In this document: positions 23,501-30,623 of the stretch, piece by piece | Layout: each line of letters opens with the position of its first letter | Position numbering within the stretch: the stretch's first letter is position 1 | DNA from: Asterias rubens | Lineage: Eukaryota > Echinodermata > Asteroidea > Forcipulatida > Asteriidae | Reading direction: 5' to 3' | DNA: 64,000 bases | NCBI RefSeq assembly: GCF_902459465.1 | Contig: NC_047082.1 | Coordinates: 7,853,407 to 7,917,406 of the forward strand | Notes under the pieces: model-generated | The model's database searches: none | Seen by the model: the letters and a program-made list of their open reading frames with translations, nothing else | Told to the model about the DNA's origin: nothing | Made by a program: the position numbers and the translations under genes

Positions 23501-26500
23501 GGTATCAATATATTTGGTTTGCGGTAACACCATATGTGTATCTACGTGAACAAACTCTACCTGGCAAGTAGATACACACATGGTGTTACCGCAAACCAAA
23601 TATATACACATTAGTTTTACACAAAGGATTGGTTATCCTGAAAGCACAGCATGATTTGAAGCCTCTTGTTCCCCGAGTCACAAATAACCACTTGACCATC
23701 ACTGGTGGATGCAATCCCAACAGGTTCATCAAATTGACCCTTCTCCGCCCCATGTGTGCCGAGACTAGAAGCAAACGATCCCGATGGATTGTAGATTTCT
23801 ACCCGATGATTCCCGCTACTGGACACAAACAGGTATCCACTTGGATCAATCATTATTCCTGATGGGCAGTTTAGCTGACCAGGACTGGTCCCCCACTCCC
23901 CAAACTGATAAAGGAATGTCCCCTGGGTACTGAACATATGGACGCAGTGTTTCCCTGAATCGGTAATGAGAAGTTCACCGCCTGGAGAAATGACGAGATG
24001 GGAGGGACAGACGAAACTTCCCTCTGCGCTTCCTTCTTTACCGATCTGTCGAAGGTATTGACCTGCTGGGGAGAAAACCTTAATGCAACGATGGTTGGTA
24101 TCGCAAACAAAGATGTTATCAGAAGAGTCACACGTTACACCCATTGGTCCATTTAGCTGTGACGCTTGTGATCCTCTGGTTCCAAACTGGGAGACAAACT
24201 GACCATTAATGTCCCATATTTGGATCCGGTGATTCCACCAATCGGAGACGATTATCTGCTGGCGACTATTGAGACAAATGGACTTGGGGAACTGCAGCTG
24301 GCCTGGACCATTACCTTGGCTTCCAAAGGTCTTAAAGAGCTGACCTGCGTCTGTCACAACTGAGACACAGTGATTTCTCTCATCCACAACTGCCATGAGA
24401 TTGTTCGGGAGAATAGCTACTCCTGTAGGCTTCTCGAAAAATGACCCTCCGAACCAGCCACTACCAATGATTGCTACCTCTTTTGTGGTGTCCTTCCCGA
24501 ATTTACGTGATCGTGATCCGATAGTGTCAAACTTGGCCCAATCTCTTTTGCAAGCCATCCCTGCATCTGTACTCATGCTTCGGGAACGCATGCCTTCGAT
24601 GTTTTTGACTCTCCGAGGGGGTAATGGCGGGACAACTCCTTCAGGGGACACCACAGCAGCACTTTGTGTCGAACTAGTTGTGTCAAAATTGATTGATGCT
24701 GGTCTATTCCCTCTTGAGCTCTGTTCCTTGATGCGGGACAGGGGTGAGTTTGAGTCTCCTGAAGCAGGAGACTGCCTTCCTGTGAAATCTATGGATGCAT
24801 GCCTGGTGTAACTGCTCAAGGGTTTTGATGGCATGCTTGGCTTGACTCCAGGAGCTGCTGGTTTGTCAAGAGATGTATGCTTTGCTAAAGAACGAGTAGC
24901 ATCACCAGCAGCAGGGCTTCGAGAAAGGGGCAAGTTGCTACTCGGAGTTGGACTTGGTAAAGAGGTCTTTCTTTGTGATGTTGTGGTTAATACTGGAGAG
25001 TTTTGTGACGAATTACCCTGTGTCATCCTTGGACGCGATGTTGCATCTGATAAAAAAGGGTTTCTGCTGTTAGGAACTGCTTCTGTTTGTCCGCCAACTG
25101 GTACAGATCTGCTCTCAGACACAGATGGGCTCCCGCTCAGTGCAAAAACGCTTCCTGTGCCATCCTGATGACCAGATGTTGTACTGGGAACCTGGTTGAC
25201 CGTGTTTGGTACAATTTGTGACTGATTTCTATTTGCACAAGATGGGGAGCCAGCCCTTGAAGAGGCACAAGAGCTTGAAGGAGTACCATCTTCCTGCTGT
25301 GACAAATTTGGTGCACTTTTCACATTGGGTAAGTGTTGGCTGAGATTTGCAACTGAGATGTTTGTTGATGAGGAATTTCTACTCAGAGCTGGAGTTCCTG
25401 AGCTAGTTGGAGCTCCAGGAGAAGTCACCGCAGGACGACTGGAATTTGAGGATGGGCTCTGAGGTTGGAGTATATTTGAGTCGGTTTGTTTTGTTTTATC
25501 CATTCCAGTTACTTGCAGGACACCATAAGAGTTGATACTCACAGCCAACTGAGTGCGGTTAGGGTCCGTGAAGGTAACCTCACATAATCGCTCATCGATG
25601 GTGAGTGCATACTGTTCAATTTGTTGAGTGTATCTTTGACACACAGTCAAGAGTTGGTTATACTGCTCTTGTGTCGGCTGCTGACTGGTGAGAATGGATT
25701 CCCGCATTGAGGCAAATTCTCGTTGAAATTTCTGGAGGTACTGATTGGCACTGGCCTTCTGCGTCTCCACCAGGTTCAACTCTTCTTGCCTCATTCCAGC
25801 CAGCTGCTTAATCACAGCTTCTCTCCGGATCTGCAAGTCACGGGAACGAGACTCAAAAGCAGCATCAACCTGACTTTTCACCGCAAGGAATTTCTCGTCG
25901 ATCGTTTTCTGCTTTGTATCAAAGCTTGATAACTCGCCTGCTTTTTGTTGGAGTCTCCGTGCTAGTTCAGCAATTGCCTTACGCACGCTATCAGTATTGG
26001 ATCTCGCTGGGGTCGCTTCTGAAGATGAAGAAACTGAAGCTGGTGGGGAAGGACCTGACTTCTTGTGGACATCAAGCAAGGCGAGCATAGTGAAGTTATT
26101 GGGAAGCTGTTGAGAACCCCCAACAGGACTCTTGTGCTGCTGCCTGCATTGTGGACAAGCTATCGAACCCTGTTTGTCCAGCTGGCCAAGACACGTTCGA
26201 CAGAATGTATGTTGGCAGGGCAACAGTTTTGGCCATCTATTTGAAGAGTCGTACAGTTCCAAACACATTGGACATTCTAAGATTCTCTGTAATTCTTCAG
26301 CCATCTTGTTTGTCACAAACTGTTTCCAGTTCACCTGTTTTGACACGAAAACATAAGAAGAAATATAGAAAATTACACCAAACAAATAACACTTAGCAAT
26401 TAGCAACAAAATTTATGTATTTGTGTTCCAAATTTGGTAGCTATGGGTACACAATTTGCCCTTAAAGGGGCTTTGTCGTCATGATCAAAGCAGGTGGAAT

Positions 26501-29418
26501 TATAAACTTTCACCCAGTTACTGCAGGCGTACACCCTCCTAGCTAGCTATGGAGAGTGTGCCTGCGAGAGCAGTTATTGGGTGAGAGTTAATAATTCCAT
26601 GATTACGCGGACACAACCCCTTTAATCTTTCTAGTGACTGGCCAGCAGTTAGCTTGTCATTTCACTAGTACACCAGTACTTTTGAGTGTTTCACATTAAT
26701 GTAATTAACAATGCAAGAAAAAAGAAAAAAATCCCTCAAAAACAAAAGTTGAAAATAATATACAGATATTTCTCAAATTTATAGGCTCAAAAGTATTTTC
26801 ACTTTGCGTGACTGACAATTACATGAAATAACCAACCTTTGAACTTTTAAGATCTTGAAGACTTGAATCAATCATCAATGTCACAAGGAAATAGTAAAGC
26901 CATCAATTTCTTTAACTTCACTGTTTTTAAACATCTGATTTCAAACTTGCAAAACCATTTTTTTTCCCTAATCAAGCATTTAAAGGGTCTGTGTACTTTT
27001 GTAGGACACAAAACACAATGTCTACATATTATTTACATTAAGCTCACACAGTTTGAAATAATGATGTTAGAAAGCTACCCTTATTACTTGCAGGGGTGCT
27101 GTAGTTTTTGAGAAATGAGTAAAACAAGTCGCGCAATCTTATTTTGAGAAGACGATAATTATTTTACCATGTCAAATTTTTGTGACATTGTTTTACTCAT
27201 TTCTCAAAAACTACAGCACCTCAGCTAGTATTGATTTAAAAGAAGCTTTCTGCTATCATTATCTTCAAAGTGTAAGTTTAGTGTAAATCTGTGGACACTG
27301 TGTTTTGTAATACAAAAAGTAGCCAAGTCCTAGTTCAAGGCAAAAAAAAGTATTTTGCAACTATCCTTTTTGGGGTAAACAAAATGTTTTCAAGAGAGCC
27401 AGATAGCAGACCGGATTGGATAGACTATCCCATTTCTGCTTTTAATAAAGTAAAGTCCCATCCCATTCCAGTACGGACCCACAAAATATAAATGTAAAAC
27501 AAAAAACATAAATTATTCATATGACTATGAGATTCACATTCCATTCAATTTACACTTACTTACAATACATACATCCCATGGCAGCGTCAACCGCCCCCGG
27601 GACCGGCTAGAAAAATACACTCGATCGATGCACTGAACAAACCTTGGCGAGGTCGGATACATTCTGGTACGATTTAAATGGAGCAAGTATTTTAGGAATG
27701 AAAGGCTTTTTTGTAGATGGGTCATTTGTCCTTACTCTATGATTTAACTTACCGTCAACGGGGACCACGGCGATCAGAGTCGGAAAAGAGGCCGGCCACA
27801 GGGCGCTTTCGACGGTTCAAACGATGCACGGTGCACTTGGTCGAGCGAGATAGATGCTCGGAGAAAAATGATAGAGGAAACGGCTACAATCATTTAAACT
27901 AAATCATTTCTGATTTTGTATTATCTAGTCTTGGCTTGTAATTATCTTGAAAAGCTCATCTTTCGTCCGTTACTTTGAAAACTACAGTTATTGTTAAACA
28001 GTTCACTCTATTTGTGTTACGTGTAAATTCAAAAAGAACGACCGCCGTTGATGCCTGTCGTGTGCAGTGCTAGTTTATCGTCTTGTATGTCGTATTGATA
28101 ATGCGCAAACAAACCACGGCACTATGACCCGCATGATACGATTTAACTATGAAAAGATTGCTTCCGGTTGACCTGGCACGCATATTGCCACATCAAATAT
28201 TCTACGTCACTGCATAATTACCGTTAGTCTAATGTGCGTCGCTGTTCAAATGTCTCAAACTCTGGGCCAGATAAATCATGAAAGTTCTGTTGTAATTTGA
28301 AGCCTGTGTTATTTTATCGCTTCTATGTTATTTTTCAAATTTATTGTTGGAAATATGGATCGACAAAAATACCTACTTGAATTAGTGGGTGGTAACTGTT
28401 TTGGCACCCAATATGATTCCTTTCTCCATGCTCATTATTTTGATATGGCTATCCATGCGTGACATGTAGTCCACATGGTTGAAAAAGGATGGGACTTTTG
28501 CTTGGCTGCCTAAAAAAAATTAGCATATTTATAACATCGCAATCAAGCTGGGGAAATAAACTAGTGTAACCATAGAGACAGAGAGAAAAAAACCATAAAT
28601 CCTGTCAATTCTCCGATATGGAAAATAACTTGGGCTACATGAACAATTACTGTTTTTAAATACAAAAGTGAAGCTTGTAAATACTCCAGGAAAGAAATCT
28701 CAAAAATTCTTAGGGCAGCCGGCCGGGACGTAGCCGCAAATTCAGAAACGATCTAAACAAAATCCACGGAAAAAGTTTGAACACCCTAGAAATAAATAAA
28801 AATCAAACAGAAAACTTATTTTTCATTATAGAAATTATTTAAGAAATGCCTTTTTGATTTGTATACCTGTTTTATTACAAAATTTATGTTTGCAAAAAAT
28901 AGTTAATGGCCTGACGTTTTGACCCTAGCAGAGTCTTTTTCGAAGGCTAAAAAAATTATGTTTGTTAGAAGAATATCCGAAAAGAGTTTTTGGAGAATAC
29001 CTCAACAATTTTTGTTTTATCTTGGCGACTTTCATAATTATTAACAATAAGTGTTTCTGCATAGAAGGAAACCAATTAGAAGATGATTGGTAGTGTAATG
29101 CAACAATTTCTATAAAAAAATAACTTTCTTAATCCAATAAACAGCTTTAAAATTGTGTCTGCGGTGGTTGGAAAGTAATTCACAAATCTAAAAAGGAAGC
29201 AAACATTTTATTTTATTTTTCCAGGATCTGGAAGATTTTCGTCCCCACGTCCCTCCCAATCGAACAAGCCACCATCACAGAGACCAGTAGAACAACCCTC
29301 ACAGAACCAAGACACGACAACCAAAGCTACTGACGACCAGTTTGAAGATGAATTTAATATGTCTTTTGAAGAGCTCGAAGCCATGGAGAAAGAGGCAATG
29401 GAAAAAGTTTCTGCATAA
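5595..29418 (+). CDS. PRIM2: DNA primase large subunit
   Basis: PRIM2 joins the catalytic primase PRIM1 and DNA polymerase alpha to make RNA-DNA primers at replication forks; its C-terminal domain binds a [4Fe-4S] cluster. Thirteen coding exons: 5595-5775, 10887-10996, 11428-11504, 13088-13211, 13775-13870, 14062-14199, 14761-14904, 15240-15422, 15798-15924, 16554-16636, 16975-17043, 17683-17770, 29225-29418. The phases close to 537 aa (human, from memory, 509). Landmarks are [18 protein letters not shown] near the start, [24 protein letters not shown], and [20 protein letters not shown]. The four cluster cysteines are visible in PLCMRQL, YSCMKII, GCPFRH and VACSKYF. The tail is Gln/Ser/Pro-rich and acidic. 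The ATG was chosen because it is the first in frame. The last intron (11,454 bp) contains an opposite-strand gene. Confidence 0.95.
5919..6064 (-). repeat. Family H repeat, left member of inverted pair
   Basis: By eye, its reverse complement is identical over 146 bp to 9898-10043. It contains an internal direct repeat of the 20-mer GAGTTCGCGCGAGAGCAGTG (on the minus strand), unusually GC-rich for the area. Similarity resumes beyond the identical core (ATGAACATATTCGCACCATT), so the true element is longer. Confidence 0.85.
6501..6662. repeat. Foldback repeat
   Basis: GCATCATGCCAACACACACA at 6501 pairs, imperfectly, with GTGCATACTGTGTTGGCATC at about 6641. The right half includes CCTTGCTCAAGGCAGT, a motif also found at both ends of the large foldback at 46042-46742, which suggests a shared family. 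Confidence 0.55.
6857..6897. repeat. Short palindrome
   Basis: CCATGGAGGTAG and CTACCTCCATGG are perfect inverted arms separated by a few bases. A third copy, CTACCTCCATGGAG, lies at about 6745. The function is unknown. Confidence 0.6.
7721..8013 (-). mobile_element. LINE reverse-transcriptase remnant (non-LTR retrotransposon)
   Basis: Read on the minus strand from about 8013, the translation gives SHVLSRLD(C)CNGLL. After a frame change it gives [25 protein letters not shown] and AIKII. This is the C-terminal part of the reverse transcriptase of L2/CR1-like LINEs, where 'SRLDYCNSLL' and 'LHWLPVKQRI' are standard. Frameshifts and stops show it is dead. It lies in PRIM2 intron 1, antisense to the gene. 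Confidence 0.85.
8495..8830. repeat. Degenerate CCGAAGGT / CGGACTAT repeat with 26-bp tandem units
   Basis: The left half repeats variants of 'gtccgaaggttcattagtcc'. The right half is its complement. At 8712-8789 a 26-bp unit, CCTTATTGTCAATTCGGACT plus ATCGGA, occurs three times, the third with changes. The inverted arrangement suggests an old foldback with local expansion. Confidence 0.8.
9898..10043 (+). repeat. Family H repeat, right member of inverted pair
   Basis: This is the inverted partner of 5919-6064 and carries the same doubled GC-rich 20-mer. Just downstream is a second inverted pair, GGAATGTTCTATTCAACG and CGAGTTGAATGGAACATTCC, which is absent from the left member. Confidence 0.85.
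10332..10408. repeat. Perfect 77-bp palindrome (38-bp arms, 1-bp spacer)
   Basis: The left arm starts GCTTTTTCGTTCCATCCGAA and the right arm ends TTCGGATGGAACGAAAAAGC. I compared all 38 positions and found no mismatch. The centre is CGCTG-G-CAGCG. It lies in PRIM2 intron 1, about 480 bp before exon 2. Confidence 0.95.
11034..11368. repeat. Three successive foldbacks in PRIM2 intron 2
   Basis: First, TGGCAGCAGACTTACCAG (11034) pairs with CTGGTAAGTCTGCTGCCA (11096). Second, GTAACCCTCC pairs with GGAGGGTTAC (11128-11166). Third, AAAGGGGTGTTACAAGGCAG (11262) pairs with CTGCCTTGTAACACCCCTTT (about 11346). They sit side by side between exons 2 and 3. Confidence 0.85.
11834..12093. repeat. 21-bp minisatellite, about 12 copies
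   Basis: The unit is TTTTGCTGTGGTGCCCTGTG plus C or G. One interruption (CCCACAGCCATTGCTG) occurs at the left edge and again inside, which suggests block duplication. Because 21 is a multiple of three, all frames stay open, but no splice or protein evidence supports coding. It lies in PRIM2 intron 3. A single unit is present in dispersed repeats at 13350 and, inverted, at 39720. Confidence 0.9.
13350..13440 (+). repeat. Dispersed repeat, family J, with one 21-bp unit
   Basis: It contains GGTGCCCTGTGCTTTTGCTG once, followed by AAGTTCCAATACATATTTAC and text resembling the sequence that follows the minisatellite at 12090-12160. Related copies occur near 19.2, 32.0, 35.3, 39.7 and 58.9 kb. Confidence 0.6.
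13498..13575 (+). repeat. Family B repeat (CCTAGGAGAGTCTTTCTCGA type)
   Basis: It begins GTTAATGGTCTGGCGTTTCA. The family core is GGCCTGACGTTTCGACCCTA followed by GCAGAGTCTTTCTCGAAGG. Other copies are at about 28.9, 31.2, 32.3, 40.4, 42.9 and 43.5 kb, all in introns or spacers. Confidence 0.7.
13676..13742 (-). mobile_element. Truncated SINE 3' tail
   Basis: On the minus strand it reads GGCGCTATATAAATTTCCAT followed by an (ATT)n tail, typical of the 3' end of the tRNA-derived SINEs seen elsewhere in the window. It ends just before PRIM2 exon 5. Confidence 0.5.
14211..14604 (-). mobile_element. Near full-length tRNA-derived SINE
   Basis: On the minus strand the head reads CGGCCTAGCGGTTAAGAGCA (box A-like) and later GTGTGGGTTTGAGTCTCAGT (box B-like). 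A body of about 250 bp follows, then a 3' end with AAAGCGCCTTGAGCACC, GCGCTATACTAAGAAGC and an (ATT)n-like tail. It lies 11 bp after the donor of PRIM2 exon 6 and is antisense to the gene. Confidence 0.8.
15452..15562 (+). repeat. Family F repeat, truncated
   Basis: It begins AGCCCGGTTCATACTTCCTG then CGAATGCGATGCGA. The complete relative at 30244-30402 has the same left end and its inverted copy at the right end. Confidence 0.65.
16424..16457 (+). pseudogene. Duplicated 5' edge of PRIM2 exon 10
   Basis: The text TTTTTATCAGGATGTCCATT then CCGCCAGCATA closely matches the real intron/exon edge 120 bp downstream (TTTTTACCCAGGATGCCCAT then TCCGTCATACA). It therefore copies the polypyrimidine tract, the acceptor AG and the codons for the Fe-S cysteine segment CPFR. 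Translation then runs into a stop inside the adjacent tRNA-like sequence, so this copy cannot be a working exon. Confidence 0.8.
16458..16529 (+). mobile_element. tRNA-like sequence (tRNA pseudogene or SINE head)
   Basis: The ends GGCTAGA and TCTAGTC form a seven-pair acceptor stem (one G-U). TAGCTCAGTTGGTAGAGC is a good D arm and A box. GGTTCAAATCC is a B box. A loop ACGTTAA would give a GTT anticodon, but the anticodon stem and much of the T stem do not pair, so it is not a working tRNA. It lies between the duplicated exon edge and the true exon 10. Confidence 0.75.
18172..18893. mobile_element. Large foldback element, family D
   Basis: Arms of roughly 200 bp are inverted copies. GACTGTGTCGCCATGATCAG near the left end pairs with CTGCTTTGATCATGGCGACA near the right. 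Further in, CATTGCCAAAATGATCATCA and CTACATCCTTTTTAACTGTG each have an inverted partner. The right end is CAGCCCCTTTAA. The spacer contains other repeat text, also seen at 20450-20560. No transposase frame is present. Confidence 0.75.
19184..19300 (+). repeat. Family J repeat fragment
   Basis: It contains GGACACTTCCATTGGAAAAT and GGGGCACCAAGGCCAATGCC, matching family J text at 31955-32060. Confidence 0.5.
19313..19449. repeat. Foldback of TGCAAT/GTCC motifs
   Basis: ATGCAATTGTGTCCGCCATG then CAATACTGTCCG (19313-19344) is the imperfect inverse of 19418-19449. The interior repeats the same motif (GCATATGCAATCGTGTCC and its complement), so it can fold as nested hairpins. Confidence 0.75.
19749..19922. 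repeat. 29-bp tandem repeat, six copies
   Basis: The unit is TTTACACTGTTACTGCAGTG followed by CGTTAGTAC. The first four copies are identical; the last two share a T-to-C change (ACACCGTT). Each unit holds the palindrome ACTGCAGT. Confidence 0.95.
20040..20425 (+). mobile_element. Family A MITE, complete copy
   Basis: The ends are TTAAAGGCAGTGGACACTAT and its inverse ATAGTGTCCAGTGTCTTTAA. It has the same body as 206-548, is longer by about 40 bp and is better preserved. Confidence 0.8.
22140..22500 (+). mobile_element. LINE 3' end (reverse-transcriptase C terminus)
   Basis: From 22225 the frame reads [20 protein letters not shown] then THLKTCFWA and a TAA at 22312. 'SLWNSLP..LR....SSFKS.LKTHLF' is the usual last segment of L2/CR1-like LINE polyproteins. 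The following 190 bp, with a short ATT run, would be the 3' UTR. It lies in PRIM2 intron 12. Confidence 0.8.
23475..23612. repeat. Family E repeat forming a foldback
   Basis: ATATATTTGGTTTGCGGTAA then CACCATATGTGTATCTAC (about 23509) is inverted at 23569-23607. It ends five bases before the stop codon of the nested NHL gene, so the gene's 3' UTR must run through it. Confidence 0.85.
23617..26304 (-). CDS. RING / coiled-coil / NHL-repeat protein, nhl-1-like
   Basis: A single uninterrupted frame of 895 aa. Residues 11-53 are a C3HC4 RING (CPMC, then C30, H32, CRTC, CPQC), the signature of an E3 ubiquitin ligase. No B-box follows, unlike classical TRIM proteins. Residues about 105-245 are a helical, Gln/Glu/Lys-rich coiled coil. 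Residues 245-600 are Ser/Pro-rich and disordered, with recurring RHASIDF / RPASINF / RSRSMS sites. Residues about 608-890 carry six NHL repeats (for example [20 protein letters not shown]), a six-bladed propeller that binds RNA or protein in this family. The domain order fits C. elegans NHL-1 best, from memory. The ATG is the first Met before the RING; an open frame extends 35 codons upstream, but a splice acceptor lies in it. The gene is nested, antisense, in the last intron of PRIM2. Confidence 0.93.
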   Translation of the reverse strand: MAEELQRILECPMCLELYDSSNRWPKLLPCQHTFCRTCLGQLDKQGSIACPQCRQQHKSPVGGSQQLPNNFTMLALLDVHKKSGPSPPASVSSSSEATPARSNTDSVRKAIAELARRLQQKAGELSSFDTKQKTIDEKFLAVKSQVDAAFESRSRDLQIRREAVIKQLAGMRQEELNLVETQKASANQYLQKFQREFASMRESILTSQQPTQEQYNQLLTVCQRYTQQIEQYALTIDERLCEVTFTDPNRTQLAVSINSYGVLQVTGMDKTKQTDSNILQPQSPSSNSSRPAVTSPGAPTSSGTPALSRNSSSTNISVANLSQHLPNVKSAPNLSQQEDGTPSSSCASSRAGSPSCANRNQSQIVPNTVNQVPSTTSGHQDGTGSVFALSGSPSVSESRSVPVGGQTEAVPNSRNPFLSDATSRPRMTQGNSSQNSPVLTTTSQRKTSLPSPTPSSNLPLSRSPAAGDATRSLAKHTSLDKPAAPGVKPSMPSKPLSSYTRHASIDFTGRQSPASGDSNSPLSRIKEQSSRGNRPASINFDTTSSTQSAAVVSPEGVVPPLPPRRVKNIEGMRSRSMSTDAGMACKRDWAKFDTIGSRSRKFGKDTTKEVAIIGSGWFGGSFFEKPTGVAILPNNLMAVVDERNHCVSVVTDAGQLFKTFGSQGNGPGQLQFPKSICLNSRQQIIVSDWWNHRIQIWDINGQFVSQFGTRGSQASQLNGPMGVTCDSSDNIFVCDTNHRCIKVFSPAGQYLRQIGKEGSAEGSFVCPSHLVISPGGELLITDSGKHCVHMFSTQGTFLYQFGEWGTSPGQLNCPSGIMIDPSGYLFVSSSGNHRVEIYNPSGSFASSLGTHGAEKGQFDEPVGIASTSDGQVVICDSGNKRLQIMLCFQDNQSFV
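26463..26624. mobile_element. Short family D foldback (MITE)
   Basis: The ends are TTAAAGGGGCTTTGTCGTCA and CGGACACAACCCCTTTAA, inverted relative to each other. The same terminus is found on the much larger foldback at 18172-18893. The arms continue inward (AACTTTCACCCAGTTACTGC and its imperfect inverse). Confidence 0.8.
26978..27330. mobile_element. Foldback MITE, family G
   Basis: The outer inverted ends are CTGTGTACTTTTGTAGGACA and its relative near 27300-27325. The inner pair, GTGCTGTAGTTTTTGAGAAA then TGAGTAAAAC, is inverted at 27190-27224. A partial copy occurs at 48885-48960. It lies between the presumed first exon and the coding exon of the nested NHL gene. Confidence 0.75.
27753..27870 (-). 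promoter_or_regulatory. Probable 5' non-coding exon and promoter area of the nested NHL gene
   Basis: On the minus strand a strong splice donor (GACG|GTAAGT) ends at 27753, in a locally GC-rich stretch (27560-27870) unlike the surrounding AT-rich intron. The matching acceptor would be AAAACAG|GTGAAC at 26334, 30 bases before the ATG. The exon and its start are inferred from signals only. Confidence 0.45.
28897..28952 (+). repeat. Family B repeat
   Basis: GTTAATGGCCTGACGTTTTG followed by ACCCTAGCAGAGTC, the family core, in PRIM2 intron 12. Confidence 0.7.
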
Positions 29419-29680
29419 TAAAACGGCAAGATCCAGTCATATGGGACAGAATAAAGCATGGGAGAAACGGCTGTTGTGTAAACTTTCAGAAGCCATGGGG
29501 GAAGTGTCTGCAGAATAAATTGTAAAATCTGCGGCCATCCTGTGAAGAAGTTATGTGAATGATGGACAGAATGAAAGTTGGGGGAAATGGCTGCCGTGTA
29601 AACTTTCACGAGCTTTGTGGACACATTCTGCAGAGTAAAACGGCAAAAATCTGCAGCCACCAAGTGCAGAATGAAACAGA
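29379..29680 (+). repeat. Degenerate tandem repeat spanning the PRIM2 stop codon and poly(A) signals
   Basis: Three units of about 112-120 bp start at 29379, 29491 and 29611 (AGCCATGGAG, AGCCATGGGG, AGCTTTGTGG). Each contains a TCTGCA..ATAAA or GTAAA segment, and the first two end with TGTGTAAACTTTC or CCGTGTAAACTTTC. Unit 1 holds the true stop (TAA 29416-29418) overlapped by AATAAA (29417-29422). Unit 2 has AATAAA at 29514-29519. Either could be the poly(A) signal. Confidence 0.75.
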
Positions 29681-30243
29681 ATCGTCTGGTGGTTAAAATA
29701 GCGGCTCTACTTGACTGGATGTTGAAGACATGTGAGCGATTTCAAACTTGTTTTTCAGCCTTCTCAAAATGGAGACCCCCAGAAATGTGGATAATTGCGA
29801 GTTGCTGCGAGCCTTGTGTTAAAATTTGATAAAAAAATAGTCCCATAAACAAATTTCAAAGGTATTTTTGTTGCAAAGAACAATAGATTTATTATGAATA
29901 TACAATTGAATTTTCAATTTTTATTTGGAGGATTGGTTCATGAAAACTGGCAGCGAGTGGGAGTTATACATGTATAAAGTTTAGTATTGGGAAGAGTAAA
30001 TAAACAGGACCCGAAATCTGTACATAGGTTACCCCCCCCCCCCGTACTTATCCATGTATTGCAAAATATTATTGCAATGGTTGCATGCTGTATAAGGAGT
30101 TGAATTCGTGGGATGTACACCTCCTCTTCTGAATCAATTGCCAGTCGTTAACGATCAAAATCCCCAATTGATAATAGTGTTCTTGGGCCAAAAACTATTT
30201 CCAGGAAATTTATGTAGTAAAATTAATTGACCACATCCATTTC

Positions 30244-30402
30244 ACGCCCGGTTCATACTTCCTGCGAATATAAAGCGAATTTCAGCGTCACATGGCTAAT
30301 TTTGCAGAGACCGTTTCGCAGGAATTGTTGCAAATTGTTTTCTGTGAATTCGTGAAATAAAAATTAGTGTCGCATTCGCAGGCAATATAAACCAGACTTT
30401 AC
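30244..30402. mobile_element. Family F MITE, complete
   Basis: The left end is CGCCCGGTTCATACTTCCTG then CGAATATAAAGCGAA. The right end carries the inverse (TCGCATTCGCAGGCAATATA then AACC). It lies between PRIM2 and RPS12. Confidence 0.7.
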
Positions 30403-30501
30403 GTTTGTCATAAAAAAAATGGTTTTAAATTAAATTAACACAACAGACTTCAAAATAAAGCAGAACGACAACTTCAGTTACTTTGCTTCTATTATATTTG
30501 T

Positions 30502-30507
30502 TTTATT
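30502..30507 (-). terminator. Probable RPS12 poly(A) signal
   Basis: AATAAA on the minus strand, 117 bp beyond the RPS12 stop codon. A short 3' UTR is usual for ribosomal protein genes. Confidence 0.6.
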
Positions 30508-30623
30508 GTCAACCATTTCCCTATGGATGTGAACAATGTTATTGGTGTTAAATTCATTTCACAAAAAGTGTTTCCAGGAGTCACATATTAGAGGGTGGTT
30601 GTCGGTAGACTGTTTCTGAGGGT

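Noticed and set aside
26305-26409. 35-residue N-terminal extension of the NHL protein
   Set aside because: It is hydrophobic and unlike the family, and a splice acceptor lies 30 bases before the inner ATG, so it is more likely intron and 5' UTR.
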